Shown: one piece after another, positions 11,544-23,429 of the stretch
How the letters are laid out: every line of letters begins with the position of its first letter
How positions within the stretch are numbered: the first letter of the stretch is position 1
From: Sabellastarte sp. h YS-2021
Lineage: Eukaryota > Annelida > Polychaeta > Sabellida > Sabellidae
DNA length: 64,000 bases
Assembly (NCBI GenBank): GCA_964017235.1
Contig: OZ024931.1
Coordinates: forward strand, 105,790,221-105,854,220
Direction: 5' to 3'
Program-made: the position numbers and the translations under genes
Notes under the pieces: model-generated
The model's input: only the letters and a program-made list of their open reading frames with translations
Told to the model about the DNA's origin: nothing
Databases searched by the model: none

Positions 11544-12717
11544 CCCTTTTCTCATCCTTTATAAGTGCATAAAGTTTAGCTCATGTCAGTTGAACAATAA
11601 GATAGTTGAAGGCTGAAACTTCCTTTTTCACTGTAAGGTGACCATAACTTCATTCATATTGCGACTTTAAGGTGACCATAATATGAGAATGTCCCTTCAA
11701 TATATGTTAGATATGGAAAAAGAAAAGAGCCAGACGGCTTTATTCAAATGTTATGACTTTAGGGGGGCCAAAATTATATTAACACTTTAAGGTCACCTTA
11801 AAATCAGGATAACCCTTTGGTTTTCCATCCTTTATAGGTGTGCAAAGTTTAACTGAGGTCAGTCGAACAATAAGATACTTGGAGGCTGAAAACCCCCTTA
11901 TTTCACTTTAAGGCGGCTACAACTCCATTCATACTGAGAGTTTAAGGTGACCATAAGTATTATTTTTATCTACTTTAATACCAGTGATAATTTCAATATA
12001 AAAAAAATGGAAAAAGAAAGGAGCCAGAGGATTTTATTCCAATTTGATGACTTTAAGCAGGCCATATGTCCATTAACATTTTGAGTTTAAGGTCACCATA
12101 AAGTCAGGATATTCCTTTGGCAAATCTTAATATACGTGCCAAGTTTGGTTGAAAAAAGTGAAAAACTAAGTGAACTGGAGGGCTAAAAGCCCCTTTTTTG
12201 ACATTAAGGTGACCTTAAGATTGCAGATACAGGGCTAAAACTTCGGCATGTGAAAGATTATCAAAAAGTAGCTGAATAAGTTATTCCAACAAAACGCCGA
12301 AATCCTAACTGTTTTTGAGATACAGACCAAGTACCCATTTTAAAAAATTTACAAAAATAAAACGCCTCCCATTCAGGTATCTATGGTGCGATTGATGAGA
12401 AAATCCTTTCCGACCTTGGAAATTTGGTCTAGAATGTACCAGATAAATTTTATAGCACAGGTATGTGTGCTTTTTTCCGAAACGCGATGACGGGGTGTTT
12501 TAGAGTTATGCTTAAGGTTACCTTAAGTAAAGCTTAAGGTCTGCGCAAAGTATCCCAAAAATTTTTCCCGCCCCTATAGTTTTAAAGAAAGATAAGAAGG
12601 AAAGAAAAATTTGAAAGGCTAAGAAGTTATTCAAGGGAGACCATAATCCGGCAGCGGCGGCGGCGGTGATCAGTCGAACTTCGGTGAAAACAAATAAGCG
12701 TCCCTGACAGGCCGCTT
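11261..12717 (+). mobile_element. Non-autonomous element, AACTAGA start to hairpin end
   Basis: It opens AACTAGAAGAATGTTTTTGC and soon reads AACGAAGCGGCCCTGATG. The body has three diverged ~300-bp repeats (AAGGTGACCATAA phrases; similar openings at 11521, 11640 and 11800). A GGC microsatellite follows (about 12649-12667), and the element ends ACAAATAAGCGTCCCT...AGGCCGCTTA (12691-12718), a hairpin shared with elements ending at 21090, 24403 and 51155. Confidence 0.6.
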
Positions 12718-13560
12718 AATTAAGATCACACCATGACATTGCACACCTACACTTCCTATCAAATGTCCCTACAAAGTATAAACTTCCTAAACTTTACAGT
12801 TTCTGAGATATAGCCAGGACAAGATTTTAAAGGTCAAGGTCACTAAAACAAGGTCAAAGGTCAAATCAAGGTCACACCCTGACATTGCACACTTACACCC
12901 CCAATGTCCCTACTAAGTATCAACTTCCTGCACCTTATGGTTTCTGAGATATAGCCTGGACAAGATTTAAAAGGTTAAGGTCACTATAGCAAGGTCAAAG
13001 GTCAAATCAAGGTCACACCATGATGTTGCACACTTGCACCCTCCAGCCAATGTCCCTACCAAGTATCAACTTCCTACACCTTTTGGTTTCTGAGATATAG
13101 CCCAGACAAAATTTTAAAGGTCAAGGTCACTACAGCAAGGTCAAAGGTCAAATCAAGTTCACACCATGATGCTGGACCCCTACACCCCCTATCCAATGTC
13201 CCTACCAAGAATCAACTTCCTACACCTTATGGTTTTTGAGATATAGCCCGCACAAGACTTTAAAGGTGAAGGTCACCATGGCAAGGTCAAATCAAGGTCA
13301 CATCATGATGTCGCACACCTACATCCCCTAACCAATGTCCATACTGAGTATCAAATGCCTACACCTTATGGTTTCTGAGATATAGCAGGAATAATATTTT
13401 AAAGGCCATGGTTACTACAGCAAGGTCAATGGTTAAATCATGGTCACACCATGATGTTGCACACCTACACACCCAAACCAACGTCCCTACCAAGTTTCAA
13501 CCTCCTACATCTTATGGTTTCTGAGATACAGCCAGGACAAACATTTTATCGCCATCCGCC
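12718..13560 (+). repeat. ~140-bp tandem repeat, about six units
   Basis: Each unit holds AAGGTCAAGGTCAC, TCACACCATGATGTTGCAC, CCAATGTCCCTACCAAG and CACCTTATGGTTTCTGAGA, spaced about 135-145 bp. Relatives lie at 10050-10400, 15500-15960 and, reversed, at 50620-50960. It is followed by a GAAAACAATAGC tail near 13590. No coding potential is seen. Confidence 0.85.
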
Positions 13561-14470
13561 CACCCATCCGGATGCAATGGGTGAAAACAATAGCTGCACA
13601 GCCATTAAATGTTGTTGGGTAAAAAGACATTTATTCATTTCGCTCTCTGTTAAAAAATAAAATAGTTCTTTCTCACTTAGCTATTAAGATGGACCTATAA
13701 AAAAGGTGCCACTTTGTAGGTACAGAGAAAGCTGTACAACCTATTTTTGTCAAATGCTCTAAAAGGAGTCATTTCGTAGGTATAAGCAATTTACTTAAAT
13801 TACTCACACAAGCTACTATCAATATTACTCTCTTAGCCACATACCTAGATCTGCAAAGGGAGCAAAATAATGGAAGACATTGAAACAGGGGTCAAAGGTC
13901 AAATCTGATACTTCTAAGATTCATGATTTCCTATATACACTGTCACTACAACCTAAACCGTAAGACCACTAAAAATGAAGAGACAAGGCCCTTTTAGTAG
14001 GCAAACACAGTTTTGCCTTGAAGCAGGTGTCAAAAGTCAAATCTGACCCTTCTATATGATTCTCAAGCTGTGATTTCCTATACGTTGATTTAATTTAATT
14101 TTCTTAAGCCCTACAATTAACAATAAAGGAGTTACAAATGAAAAGGCGGACATGCCAAAGAACCTGAAGAAAGGGGTTAAGGTAATTTCTTTTGCATGCT
14201 TATAGGGGACATCAACATGTTTTATATTTATCAGCCATAGGATGGTTGGTCCTTCTATATAAGAGTACTAGACCAAAATGTGGAGAAGTACCCCAATTTT
14301 GACCTTTGGAAGGTTGCCATTGGTCATCATATATGGAAGGTAATCTCTCTGTTACTATGCTAAAACTTAAGTATCCCCAAATTTGGTCTCGAGATATAAG
14401 CACCTTAGATACTAGTTTCATTATTACATATTTTGAGTGGCACAGAGAACGTATTCTTATAACTTTGATA
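13561..14470. repeat. Old dispersed repeats, no gene seen
   Basis: Diverged copies of a dispersed repeat with GGTCAAAGGTCAAATCTGA and CTATTAAGATGGACC phrases (13680-14160), then a TTTGACCTTTGGAAGG piece (14200-14360). No splice-flanked open frame was recognised. Confidence 0.5.
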
Positions 14471-14657
14471 TTAATAATAAATTCCTGATGCAGTTCTTAA
14501 ACCTTGAACATCAGCATTCCTCCTTCTTTTTCGTTTTCTTCTGTTGCCTTGCTTGAGCTTTTCTTTCCACTTTGAAATGTTGCCTATACTTCTGGGCAGT
14601 TCTTGCTCACCAGCATCACTCGGCGTCTGGTTTGACAGCTTCTTTGTGCCCTCAAGC
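14471..14657 (-). CDS. Probable terminal exon of a Lys/Arg-rich host protein
   Basis: On the minus strand an acceptor (CATCGATGTAG) at 14658-14660 opens a frame that reads LEGTKKLSNQTPSD, then GNISKWKEKLKQ and a very basic run, NRRKRKRRRN. It stops at TAA 14471-14473. The upstream exon at 17331-17435 ends in a two-base partial codon that joins this exon in phase, giving ...VRIARLEG.... A GT inside the exon (14501-14502) could instead be a donor, so the last codons are unsure. The basic C-terminus would fit a nucleolar or RNA-binding protein, but I do not recognise the family. What supports it is coding-like composition plus matching splice phase. Confidence 0.5.
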
Positions 14658-15089
14658 CTACATCGATGTTATTAATTGTCAAAAACACAAAGATTTATTG
14701 TTTTATACTTTTACTCAATATGTCGTTTTTTATTCACCGCTACCAATAACATTTTAAAACTTGTAAAAAGTTAAAACAAGAGCACTGCCATGACAGTAAT
14801 CACACTCTGTGTATGCCATAGGCTGTGGTAAAACATAAATATACAACAAACTGTTGGTTGAGGTTTCCACTTTTTGAAGAAATCATCTCCACATTAGTTT
14901 TGTATTTCACACAATCTCTACATTAACTGTTCATATTAAAAATATGACACATTCACAGTCACACTCAGGAACTCACACATATAACAGACATAAGATGCAG
15001 TTTATAATTTCTCACCAGAAATGCAAAATTTGTAAAACATATTTCAATATTACTCCTTAAACAATGAATACTGGTGAAAAACTTTTAAG

Positions 15090-15420
15090 ACTCTGGCAAA
15101 AATGAAATACCAAAATTGTGTTTACATTTTTAGGGTATCAGATGAAATAGCATCAGACGATGCCGACACCCCATGGCCTGAGGATACACAAGACACCAGG
15201 AGATATAGAAGAAGTGAAGAAGTTAAAAATAAGGAGTCTTTCAGAAAAAGACACAGAAAAATAAGACTTCAAAAGAGAAAATGTATGTAAAAACAATGTA
15301 AAACAAGACATTTTAATAGCAAGATCAGAGCATTAGTTTGTAAACTTATAATTATGAAGCTGTAAAATTATTATTTGATCTACTTATTAACTGAAGTATT
15401 GCTATTAACTGAGAGACCAC
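15090..15420. repeat. Dispersed repeat copy related to 5640-5890
   Basis: AGCATCAGACGATGCC, AGGAGATATAGAAGAA, AAGAGAAAATGT and TTATGAAGCTGTAAAATT occur in the same order at 5646-5860. A 62-codon frame here is better explained as repeat than as an exon, because the 5.7-kb copy does not keep it open. Confidence 0.5.
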
Positions 15421-15479
15421 AATTAGGTACAAGTACACACAACAATCAGGTGCCACAATCTGTACTGGTTTATAAAGTA

Positions 15480-15970
15480 ATATGTCTCAAACATGACAAT
15501 CTTTCATAACCTAGGTCAAAGGCCACACTAAGGCTACACCATAACCTTGCACGCCAACACCCTCCAACTAATATATCTACCAAGTGACCACTTTCTACAT
15601 TTTGTGGTTTCTGAGATATAGCCCAGAAAAGAGTTCAAAGGTCAGGGTTGCTACGATAAGGTCAAAATTCAAATCAAAGTCATACCATGATGTTGTACAA
15701 CTACATATAAACATTAACTTCATATAAATATTAACTTCATATACTACATATAAATATTAACTTCTAACACCTTATAGTTTCCAAGATATAGCCATGGACA
15801 ACATTTTCAAGGTCAAAGTAGCTACAGCAAGTCAAAGGTCAAATTAAGGTCTCACCATGACATTCCATATCTACATCCCCCAAAATATGAACTACCTATA
15901 CTTCATGGGTTTTGAGACACAGCCCAGAGTAGATTTTTCCTGATGGCCACCTGACAGCCCATCTAGCCAG
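15480..15970 (+). repeat. Diverged copies of the ~140-bp repeat
   Basis: About three units with GGTTTCTGAGATATAGCCCA, AAGGTCAAAGTAGCTAC and CACCATGACATTCCATATC phrases match 12718-13560. One unit carries a short ATATAAATATTAACTTC triplication (15705-15765). Confidence 0.7.
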
Positions 15971-16199
15971 ATATCATGGGATGAAAATTGTATGAAGAAT
16001 TTAAACAACGGAACTAGTAATAATAAGACCACTAGTGTAGCAGTAACCTCCTGCCAGGTATGCAACAGAGATTAACCAGCCCGCAGGTACAACTAAATTG
16101 GCAACATTGAGATTTGGAAAATTATAAGGAATAACTTTTATTATAAGAAGTATACAGAACCGACAAAATGTTGTCAGATTTAAGAACTTTCATAAAGTA

Positions 16200-17050
16200 G
16201 AAGAGGGGGGAAACTTCCACATTTTATTGGTTCATGCGAGTTCCAAGCCCAAGGACCAATATATGAGATATATAGACGTTTTGGTATAATGACCCCAATT
16301 GACCTTGAAGAAGAGGTCAAAGAAGAAATTGACACTTGCAAAAGACTCACAGGCCATGATTTCTTCTAAGTTGTTTTCACATTTTGAAGCCTGCCTAGAA
16401 CCAATTATACGGGATATATAAAGCCATTTTAGTATAATGACCCTACTTGACCTTGAAGCAGGTGTCAAGGGTCTAATTTGACAGAGGCAAAAGATTCGCA
16501 GACCAAACCAGAAAAGATTCCTATACATTTTGTTCACATTTGGAAGCCCTAGAACCAATAGTAAGGGAGACATGAGAATTTTAAGTATGATAACCCGAAG
16601 TGGCATTAAAGCAGGGATCAAAGGCCAATTCAGCACTGCTAAAGATTTGGAGTCCATGAATTCCTATAAGTTAGTTTCACATTTTCAAGCCGTAGGAGCA
16701 ATAATAGGGGAGATATAAGGCTTTTTTAGTATGATAACCCCAAATGACCTTGAAAGTAGGGGTCAAAGGTAATATCTGACCTGTGCAAAAGATTCTTTGG
16801 CCATGATTTCCTATAAGTTGTTTTCTCATTCCAAACCCCTAGGACCAATGATAAGGGAGATATTAGCCCTTTACATTGAAGACATGACATCGTGGCCATT
16901 TTGTTTTCAACACAAGGCCAAGATTACTCTCAGGCAAGCTTTCCTACCCATATATATTATGTACAAATTTGATGAAGCTAGCTGTAATACTTTAAGTTTC
17001 AGAACATGTAAATGATTTTCGAACAATCAGTTCATTTTGAACGGCCATTT
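16200..17050. repeat. ~130-150-bp tandem-like dispersed repeat
   Basis: Four diverged units (about 16240, 16380, 16540, 16680-16860) contain AGAACCAATAATA/AAGGGAGATAT, a GACCTTGAAGCAGGTGTCAA-type phrase, and GATTTCCTATAAG followed by a CATTCCAAACC-type phrase. Similar copies lie at 25060-25340 and 28985-30140. Confidence 0.7.
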
Positions 17051-17330
17051 TGGTTGTTTAAAGTGAGGACAAAATTTTTACAGACATGTTTTCACAGCCA
17101 TAAACATTCTCTGCAAATACCGGTATCTTCATAAATGAATGAGATACAAAGATTTATGTAAAAACGTGACAAACACGCACATGCATGCAAACGCACACTT
17201 GGAAAGCATTTCATGATCTCCCAAACCCAGGTTACGTAACTTCGGTTTAACAGTGCCCCCTTTCTTATAAAGTAATACCGAAAAGTACTGAAAATATATT
17301 CACTAATTTTTCAGCATTAAGCTTTCATAC

Positions 17331-17435
17331 CTGGCAATTCTCACTTCAGGGTCATCAATCAAAGCATTCACAGCTTTCAGTTTTTTGTGTTTTTTGCTCT
17401 TCTGTGGTTTAGAGATCTTTCCAGATCCAGTGTGC
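17331..17435 (-). CDS. Internal exon of a Lys-rich host protein
   Basis: On the minus strand TTCTTTTGCAG ends at 17436 and the exon closes with CCAG before GTATGAAAGC (donor GT at 17330-17329). The 105-bp exon is open in the phase that reads HTGSGKISKPQKSKKHKKLK, then NALIDDPEVRIA. Both splice sites are close to consensus. The two-base overhang fits the exon at 14471-14657 exactly, which would remove a ~2.7-kb repeat-filled intron. Upstream exons were not found. The Lys-rich tract suggests a nuclear or nucleolar protein; the family is not recognised. Confidence 0.6.
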
Positions 17436-18259
17436 CTGCAAAAGAATTGTGTTTTAAATAACTTTCAAATCCTAACAACATATTCTTTGAAAGGTATTAT
17501 TCATATGATTGATAACCCCACATTACATAGCCATTCCAAGAGAATCCAAACTGGGATTAGGTTAAAACCGGGATGACAAAGACATTGAATGAATAAAATA
17601 TCTTGAAGTCTGAAATGTCACAGTTGGGCTTAGAGTGAGGTCTGTGAGAATACCCTGATTTTGGATTGATGGAAGCTGGCTATTCCTTTATTCCCTTCTA
17701 CTTTTGTTGATCTGAGAGAACAGAAGAAAACTGGGCACCAGAACCTACAGTGAAGACACAGGGCATTCTGTTATTGCATTGTATTATGAGAATTCACACC
17801 GATTCTATAGATCCTGAAGTCCTTGCGTTTCTAAGACTATGTGATACCATACATTCTGTCACATATTGATTTCAGATAGAAATTTCCAAATTGCAATGTG
17901 ATCAAAACAACTGAAGTGAAGAAATTCAGTGGGGTAAAAAGCTATTGTATTTTATTCTGTTTATGTTTCAACCATGCAGGCAGATTTTTGCAATGAGTAA
18001 ATTCCCTGATCAGTACCTGGTCTCTCCTCCAGTTTATAGGAGTCACAGGTACACATTAGTGATTAAACCCAAGATGAGTATCAGCATCCTGATATCAAGA
18101 TACTTGACAATGTCTGAATAAACATGAGTGAACTTCAAAGCCCAAATTCATTGATAAGGCACTTTAGACAAAGCCACAAAATATCTGGGGATGACAATAG
18201 TGGCAGTGCTCTGCCACTAAAGTTTGTCACCTACCTCCCTTGCATGCGATGCCAATATT
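17436..18259. other. Gene-free, nothing recognised
   Basis: AT-rich sequence without an array, inverted repeat or splice-flanked frame that I can support. It probably belongs to an intron or flank of the minus-strand gene. Confidence 0.4.
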
Positions 18260-18369
18260 AACTAGAGGAGTACTTTTGCTAACAAAAGCGAAGCGTCCCT
18301 TAAAGTTTAAAATGCTTTGTGGTTTTAATAAGCATGCTGTAAAGCTAAGAATGCACAAAGCTGCACCGT

Positions 18370-20640
18370 AAGCTTTCCCAATACCTCTTAATACATTCTG
18401 AAGCTATAAAAGCAACAATAAAGGAGATATAAGGCAAAAACTCCAAAGCAGCTATTTATGACCCCAGTTTGGCCCATAAGGGAGGGTCGCAGGGTAAAAC
18501 TGACCGGCTATTTAGACTCTCCACATATGCTTTCCCAATACCTCTTAATACATTCTGAAGGTCTAAAATCAACAATAAAGGAGATATAAGGCAAAACTCC
18601 AAAGCAACTATTTTATGACCCCAGTTTGACCCATAAAGGGGGGTCGGGGGATAAAACTGACCGGCTATTTAGATTCTTCACATATGCTTTCCCAATACCT
18701 CTTAATACATTCTGAAGCTATAAAAGCAACGATAAAGGAGATATAAGGCAAAAACTCCAAAGCAGCTATTTATGACCCCAGTTTGGCCCATAAGGGGGGG
18801 TGGGGTCGGGGGGTAAAACTGACCGGCTATTTAGACTCTCCACATATTCTTTCTCAATACCTCTTAATACATTCTGAAGCTATAAAAGCAACAATAAAGG
18901 AGATATAAGGCAAAAACTCAAAATCAGCTATTTTATGACCCTAGTTTGACCCATAAGGGGGGGGGGGGGGGGGGGCGGGGGGTAAAACTGACTGGCTATT
19001 TAGACTCTCCACATATGCTTTCCCAATACCTCTTTATACATTTTGAAGGTATAAAAGCAACAATAAAGGAGATATAAGACAAAACTCCAAAGCAGCTATT
19101 TATGACCCCAGTTTGGCCCATAAGGGGGGGTGGGGGGGTAAAACTGACCGGCTATTTAGATTCTCCACATATGCTTTCCCAATACATCTTAATACATTCT
19201 GAAGCTATAAAAGCAACGATAAAGGAGATATAAAGCAAAAACTCCAAAGCAGCTATTTATGACCCCAGTTTGGCCCATAAGGGGGGGTTGGGGGGCAAAA
19301 CTGACCGGCTATTTAGACTCTCCACATATGCTTTCCCAATACCTCTTAATATATTCTGAAGCTATAAAAGCAACAATAAAGGAGATATATAACTCTAAAT
19401 AAAGGAGATATATAACTCTATAGCTCTAAATGCAATACTTAAGAAGATAATAGGGGGGTTGGCCTAAATTTAAGGCTTTCAGATTGGAAGGTGTCAGAAA
19501 ATCACTCATAAATGAGACATTTTTCACGGGGGGCCGTGGGGTAAAACTGACCTTAGCTGCTTTGGAGTTTTTGCTTTATATCTCCTTAATCGTTGCTTTT
19601 ATAGCTTCAGAATGTATTAAGATGTATTGGGAAAGCATATGTGGAGAATCTAAATAGCTGGTCAGTTTTATCCCCCCCCCCCCCCCCCCTTATGGGTCAA
19701 ACTGGGGTCATAAAATAGTTGCTTTGGAGTTTTGTCTTATATCTCCTTTATTGTTGCTTTTATACCTTGGGTCTGTCTCTTGTCGGGGGGTAAAACTGAC
19801 CGGCTATTTAGACTCTCCATATATGCTTTCCCAATACCTCTTAATATATTCTGAAGCTATAAAAGCAACAATAAAGGAGATATATAACTCTAAATAAAGG
19901 AGATATATAACTCTATAGCTCTAAATGCAATACTTAAGAAGATAATAGGGGGGTTGGCCTAAATTTAAGGCTTTCAGATTGGAAGGTGTCAGAAAATCAC
20001 TCATAAATGAGACATTTTTCACGGGGGGCCGTGGGGTAAAACTGACCTTAGCTGCTTTGGAGTTTTTGCTTTATATCTCCTTAATCGTTGCTTTTATAGC
20101 TTCAGAATGTATTAAGATGTATTGGGAAAGCATATGTGGAGAATCTAAATAGCTGGTCAGTTTTATCCCCCCCCCCCCCCCTTATGGGTCAAACTGGGGT
20201 CATAAAATAGTTGCTTTGGAGTTTTGTCTTATATCTCCTTTATTGTTGCTTTTATACCTTGGGTCTGTCTCTTGTCGGGGGGTAAAACTGACCGGCTATT
20301 TAGACTCTCCATATATGCTTTCCCAATACCTCTTAATACATTCTGAAGCTATAAAAGCAACAATAAAGGAGATATAAGGCAAAAACTCAAAATCAGCTAT
20401 TTTATGACCCCAGTTTGACCCATAAGGGGGGGCCGTGGGGTAAAACTGACCGGCTATTTAGACTCTCCACATATGCTTTCCCAATACCTCTTAATATATT
20501 CTGAAGCTATAAAAGCAACAATAAAGGAGATATATGGCAAAAACTCAAAATCAGCTATTTTATGACCCCAGTTTGACCCATAAGGGGGGGCCGTGGGGTA
20601 AAACTGACCGGCTATTTAGACTCTCCACATATGGTTTCCT
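18370..20640 (+). repeat. ~157-bp tandem array with inverted units and homopolymer runs
   Basis: Unit landmarks are CATATGCTTTCCCAATACC, a GAAGCTATAAAAGCAAC phrase, AATAAAGGAGATATAAGG, TATGACCCCAGTTTG, a G-run of 6-20 bases and AAACTGACCGGCTATTTAGA. Segments 19549-19765 and about 20040-20255 read in the opposite direction, with C-runs in place of G-runs (for example 19672-19690). Confidence 0.9.
19380..20290 (+). repeat. ~495-bp direct duplication inside the array
   Basis: A block starting GGAGATATATAACTCTAAAT at 19381 recurs at 19876, including the inverted units and the odd insert CCTTGGGTCTGTCTCTTGTC (19766 and 20258). The copies differ mainly in C-run length. It is either recent or assembly-made. 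Confidence 0.85.
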
Positions 20641-21090
20641 ATTACCTCCCAGTACATTTTATAGCTCTAAATGCAATACTTAAGAAGATAATAGGGGGGT
20701 TGGCCTAAATTTAAGGCTTTCAGATTGGAAGGTGTCAGAAAATCACTCATAAATGAGACATTTTTCAAGGGATTGCTCCCAAAATCTAATCAGCTCGCGT
20801 TTTAGATAGTAGGAACAGGTGTGTCAAATTATAAGGCTCTGTAGCAAGTAGTTTTTCCTGAACTGTGATGACGGGGGGATGTACTTCAAAAATAGTTTTT
20901 GATCATGTGACCTTCATAAAGGTCAAATTTAAGCATGCAGAAAAATTTTCCCATGCCTAAGGTATATAACTGCCAAATATGGTTTGAAACCTTCTAATAA
21001 TAAGGGAGATATTCAAGGGAGACCATAATGCGGCGGCGGCGGCGAGGAAACTGAGGCAAAAACAAATAAGCGCCCTTTCAGGGATGCTTA

Positions 21091-21561
21091 AGTAAAACTT
21101 CATCATTAACTTTCACTGTACAATATTACATTAGTATTGCAATAAGATGCTATGCAGAAGAGTTTTAATGGAATATGAAGTTCACTGGGTGCCAAACTGC
21201 ACCAGCTAAGTTGTACAGCAGTGGGCAGTCTTATGGGGGTGTTCCACTGCCAGGATAGTCATAACAGACAAACAGAAAAACACATGTCTGCTGCGATTGC
21301 AATAGACTGTCTATCCCTAACATTTTATCAAATGAAGCTGTAAGATATAATATAAACTACTGATAATGTCTCTATATAGTGTTTGACAAGACAGTATATA
21401 CAGTTGTTAATATAATTTAAAATCAGAACATTAACAACAACTATTGTGGTATTGTATTAATTTTTTGAATATCAGTAAAATGTTTAAAGAAAGCTTAATT
21501 TTGTTTTCGTAATGACCATTGATCTTGGATTGTTTATTTAGACAAAGCAAAATCAAACAGA
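21091..21561. other. Gene-free, nothing recognised
   Basis: Unique-looking sequence between two elements; no supported frame or repeat. Confidence 0.4.
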
Positions 21562-21789
21562 AACTAGAAATAGGACGCCCTGTTGATAGTAGTTGCGACA
21601 TATGAATAGAAACAGGATAGCATAGAAGAACACACATTATCATGTGTAATGTCCACCCCATGAACCTTTTGCAAAAATTGCACAGTAGTCTTACAAGACC
21701 CTGTTTCATTTGTAAAATATATCATGATGCTTAAATATTTATTAGTATACATGTAAATTATTTCAGCTTCATGCCTTTTTGCATTGGTT

Positions 21790-23040
21790 GGGTTGAAAAT
21801 TTCGACAAAATCTTGCACAGTTAAGGAGATAAAAGCAAATTTGTGTTTTTCCATTTTTCTGAAAAATTCGAAATTCAAAATGGCCACCATTTTTGGGGAG
21901 GGGAAAATTTTTGAAAATTGGCTAAAGTACATTGAATAGATACCCTGTGGGTCGAAAATTTGGACGAAATCGCTCTATCTCGCAAGGTTAAAGAGATAAA
22001 AGCAAATTTGTGTTTTGCCATTTTTGGCAAAAATTTGAAAATTCAAAATGGCTGTCATTTTGGGGAAGGGGAAATTTTTTTGAAAATTACCACTAGTATA
22101 TTGATCAGTCACCCTGTGGGTCGAATATTTCGACGAAATCACTCTATCTCGCACGGTTAAGGAGATAGAAGCAAATTTGTGTTTTGCCATTTTGGGCAAA
22201 AATTCGAAAATTCAAAATGGCCGCCATATTTGAGAAGGGGAAATTTTTTTTGAAAATTACCACTAGTACATTGCTCAGTTACCCTCTGGATCAAAAATTT
22301 CAGCGAAATCGCTCTATCTCGTACGTTTAAGGAGACAGAAGCAAATTTGTGTTTTGCCATTTTTGGCAAAAATTCGAAAATTCAAAATGGCCGCCATTTT
22401 TGGGGAGGGGAAAATTTTTTGGAAAATTGCCAAGAGGACATTGCCCAAATACCCTGTGGGTCGAAAATTTCGACGAAATCGCTCTATCTCGCACGGTTAA
22501 GGAGATAGAAGCAAATCTGTGTTTTGCCATTTTTGGCAAAAATTCGAAAATTCTAAATGGCCACCATTTTTGGGGAGGGGAAATTTTTTTGAAAATTGCC
22601 AAGAGTACATTGCTCAGATATCCTGTAGGTTGAAAATTTCGACGAAATCACTCTATCTTGCACGGTTAAGGAGATAGATGCAAATTTGGGTTTTGCCATT
22701 TTTGGCAAAAATTCGAAAATTCAAAATGGCCGCCATTTTTGGGGAGGGGAAGCTTTTTTGAAAATTGCAAAGAGTACATTGCTCATATACCCTGTGGGTC
22801 GAAAATTTCGACGAAATCGCTCTATCTTGCACTAGCTGTTAAGGAGATAGAAGCAAATTTGTGTTTTGCCATTTTTGGCGAAAATTCAAAATGGCCGCCA
22901 TTTTTGGGGAGGGAAATTTTTTTTGAAAATTGCCAAGAGTACATTTCTCAGATACCCTGTGGGTCGAAAATTTCGACGAAATCGCTCTATCTCGCACAGT
23001 CAAGGAGATAGAAGCAAATTTGTGTTTTGCCATTTTTGGC
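21790..23040 (+). repeat. Third array of the ~170-bp satellite, about 7.5 units
   Basis: Same unit as the arrays at 2276 and 7290, more diverged at its left edge (21790-22000). One unit near 22830 has a small insertion (GCACTAGCTGTTAAGG). The array ends within the GCCATTTTTGGCAAA palindrome. Confidence 0.95.
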
Positions 23041-23387
23041 AAAGTAGCTATTACTCAGTCAGTTATACAGCTACTATCACTAAAAGCAATCCCAGGCAAG
23101 CTATCTACCTAAAAATTGCTCATACCAAATTTGGTAAAGATATGTCAAATATTTTTCCTTAAAATGCCTGGAAACAAAAGAAGTACACAAAAATAGCTAA
23201 GTAGCTATTACTCAGTTAACTATAGAGCTATCTTCACTAAAAGCAATCCCATGCAAGCTATTAACCCAATAAACCCTACACCAAATTTGGTAAAAATAGG
23301 ATAAATACTTTTCCTTGAAATGGGCGGAAACCAAGCATCCGGACGCCGGACTACGGGCGGCAGACGGCGGAAAAAGCAAAAATAATA

Positions 23388-23429
23388 TGTCCACCCCCAC
23401 CCCCCCCCCACCCCCAGTGGGGTGGACAT
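23388..23429 (+). other. Terminal hairpin of element A4
   Basis: TATGTCCACCCC and GGGGTGGACATA form a 12-bp perfect stem around a C-rich loop. It corresponds to 5264-5291 in A1, and the head contains AATGTCCACCCC. Confidence 0.75.

Larger units (their letters stand above)
18260..21090 (+). mobile_element. Satellite-bearing element with GGGG-rich array
   Basis: It starts AACTAGAGGAGTACTTTTGC followed by AACAAAAGCGAAGCGTCCCT (18279-18298). The body is the array at 18370-20640. The tail has a GGC microsatellite (about 21031-21045) and ends AAGCGCCCT-TTC-AGGGATGCTT (21068-21089). Start and end share the AAGCGYCCCT word, as in the elements at 11261 and 51155. Confidence 0.65.
21562..23429 (+). 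mobile_element. Satellite-bearing element A4, most complete family-A copy
   Basis: It starts AACTAGAAATAGGACGCCCT. The head (21562-21785) matches A1. The array (21790-23040) breaks off mid-unit into the tail phrase AGTAGCTATTACTCAG. A GGACGCCGGACTACGGGCGG microsatellite patch follows (23340-23359), and the element ends TATGTCCACCCC...GGGGTGGACATA (23388-23429). The next element begins at the very next base. Confidence 0.75.

Noticed and set aside
15102-15290. Charged 62-codon plus-strand frame after an acceptor-like TTTTTAG
   Set aside because: A diverged copy at 5640-5890 does not keep the frame open, so a dispersed repeat is more likely.
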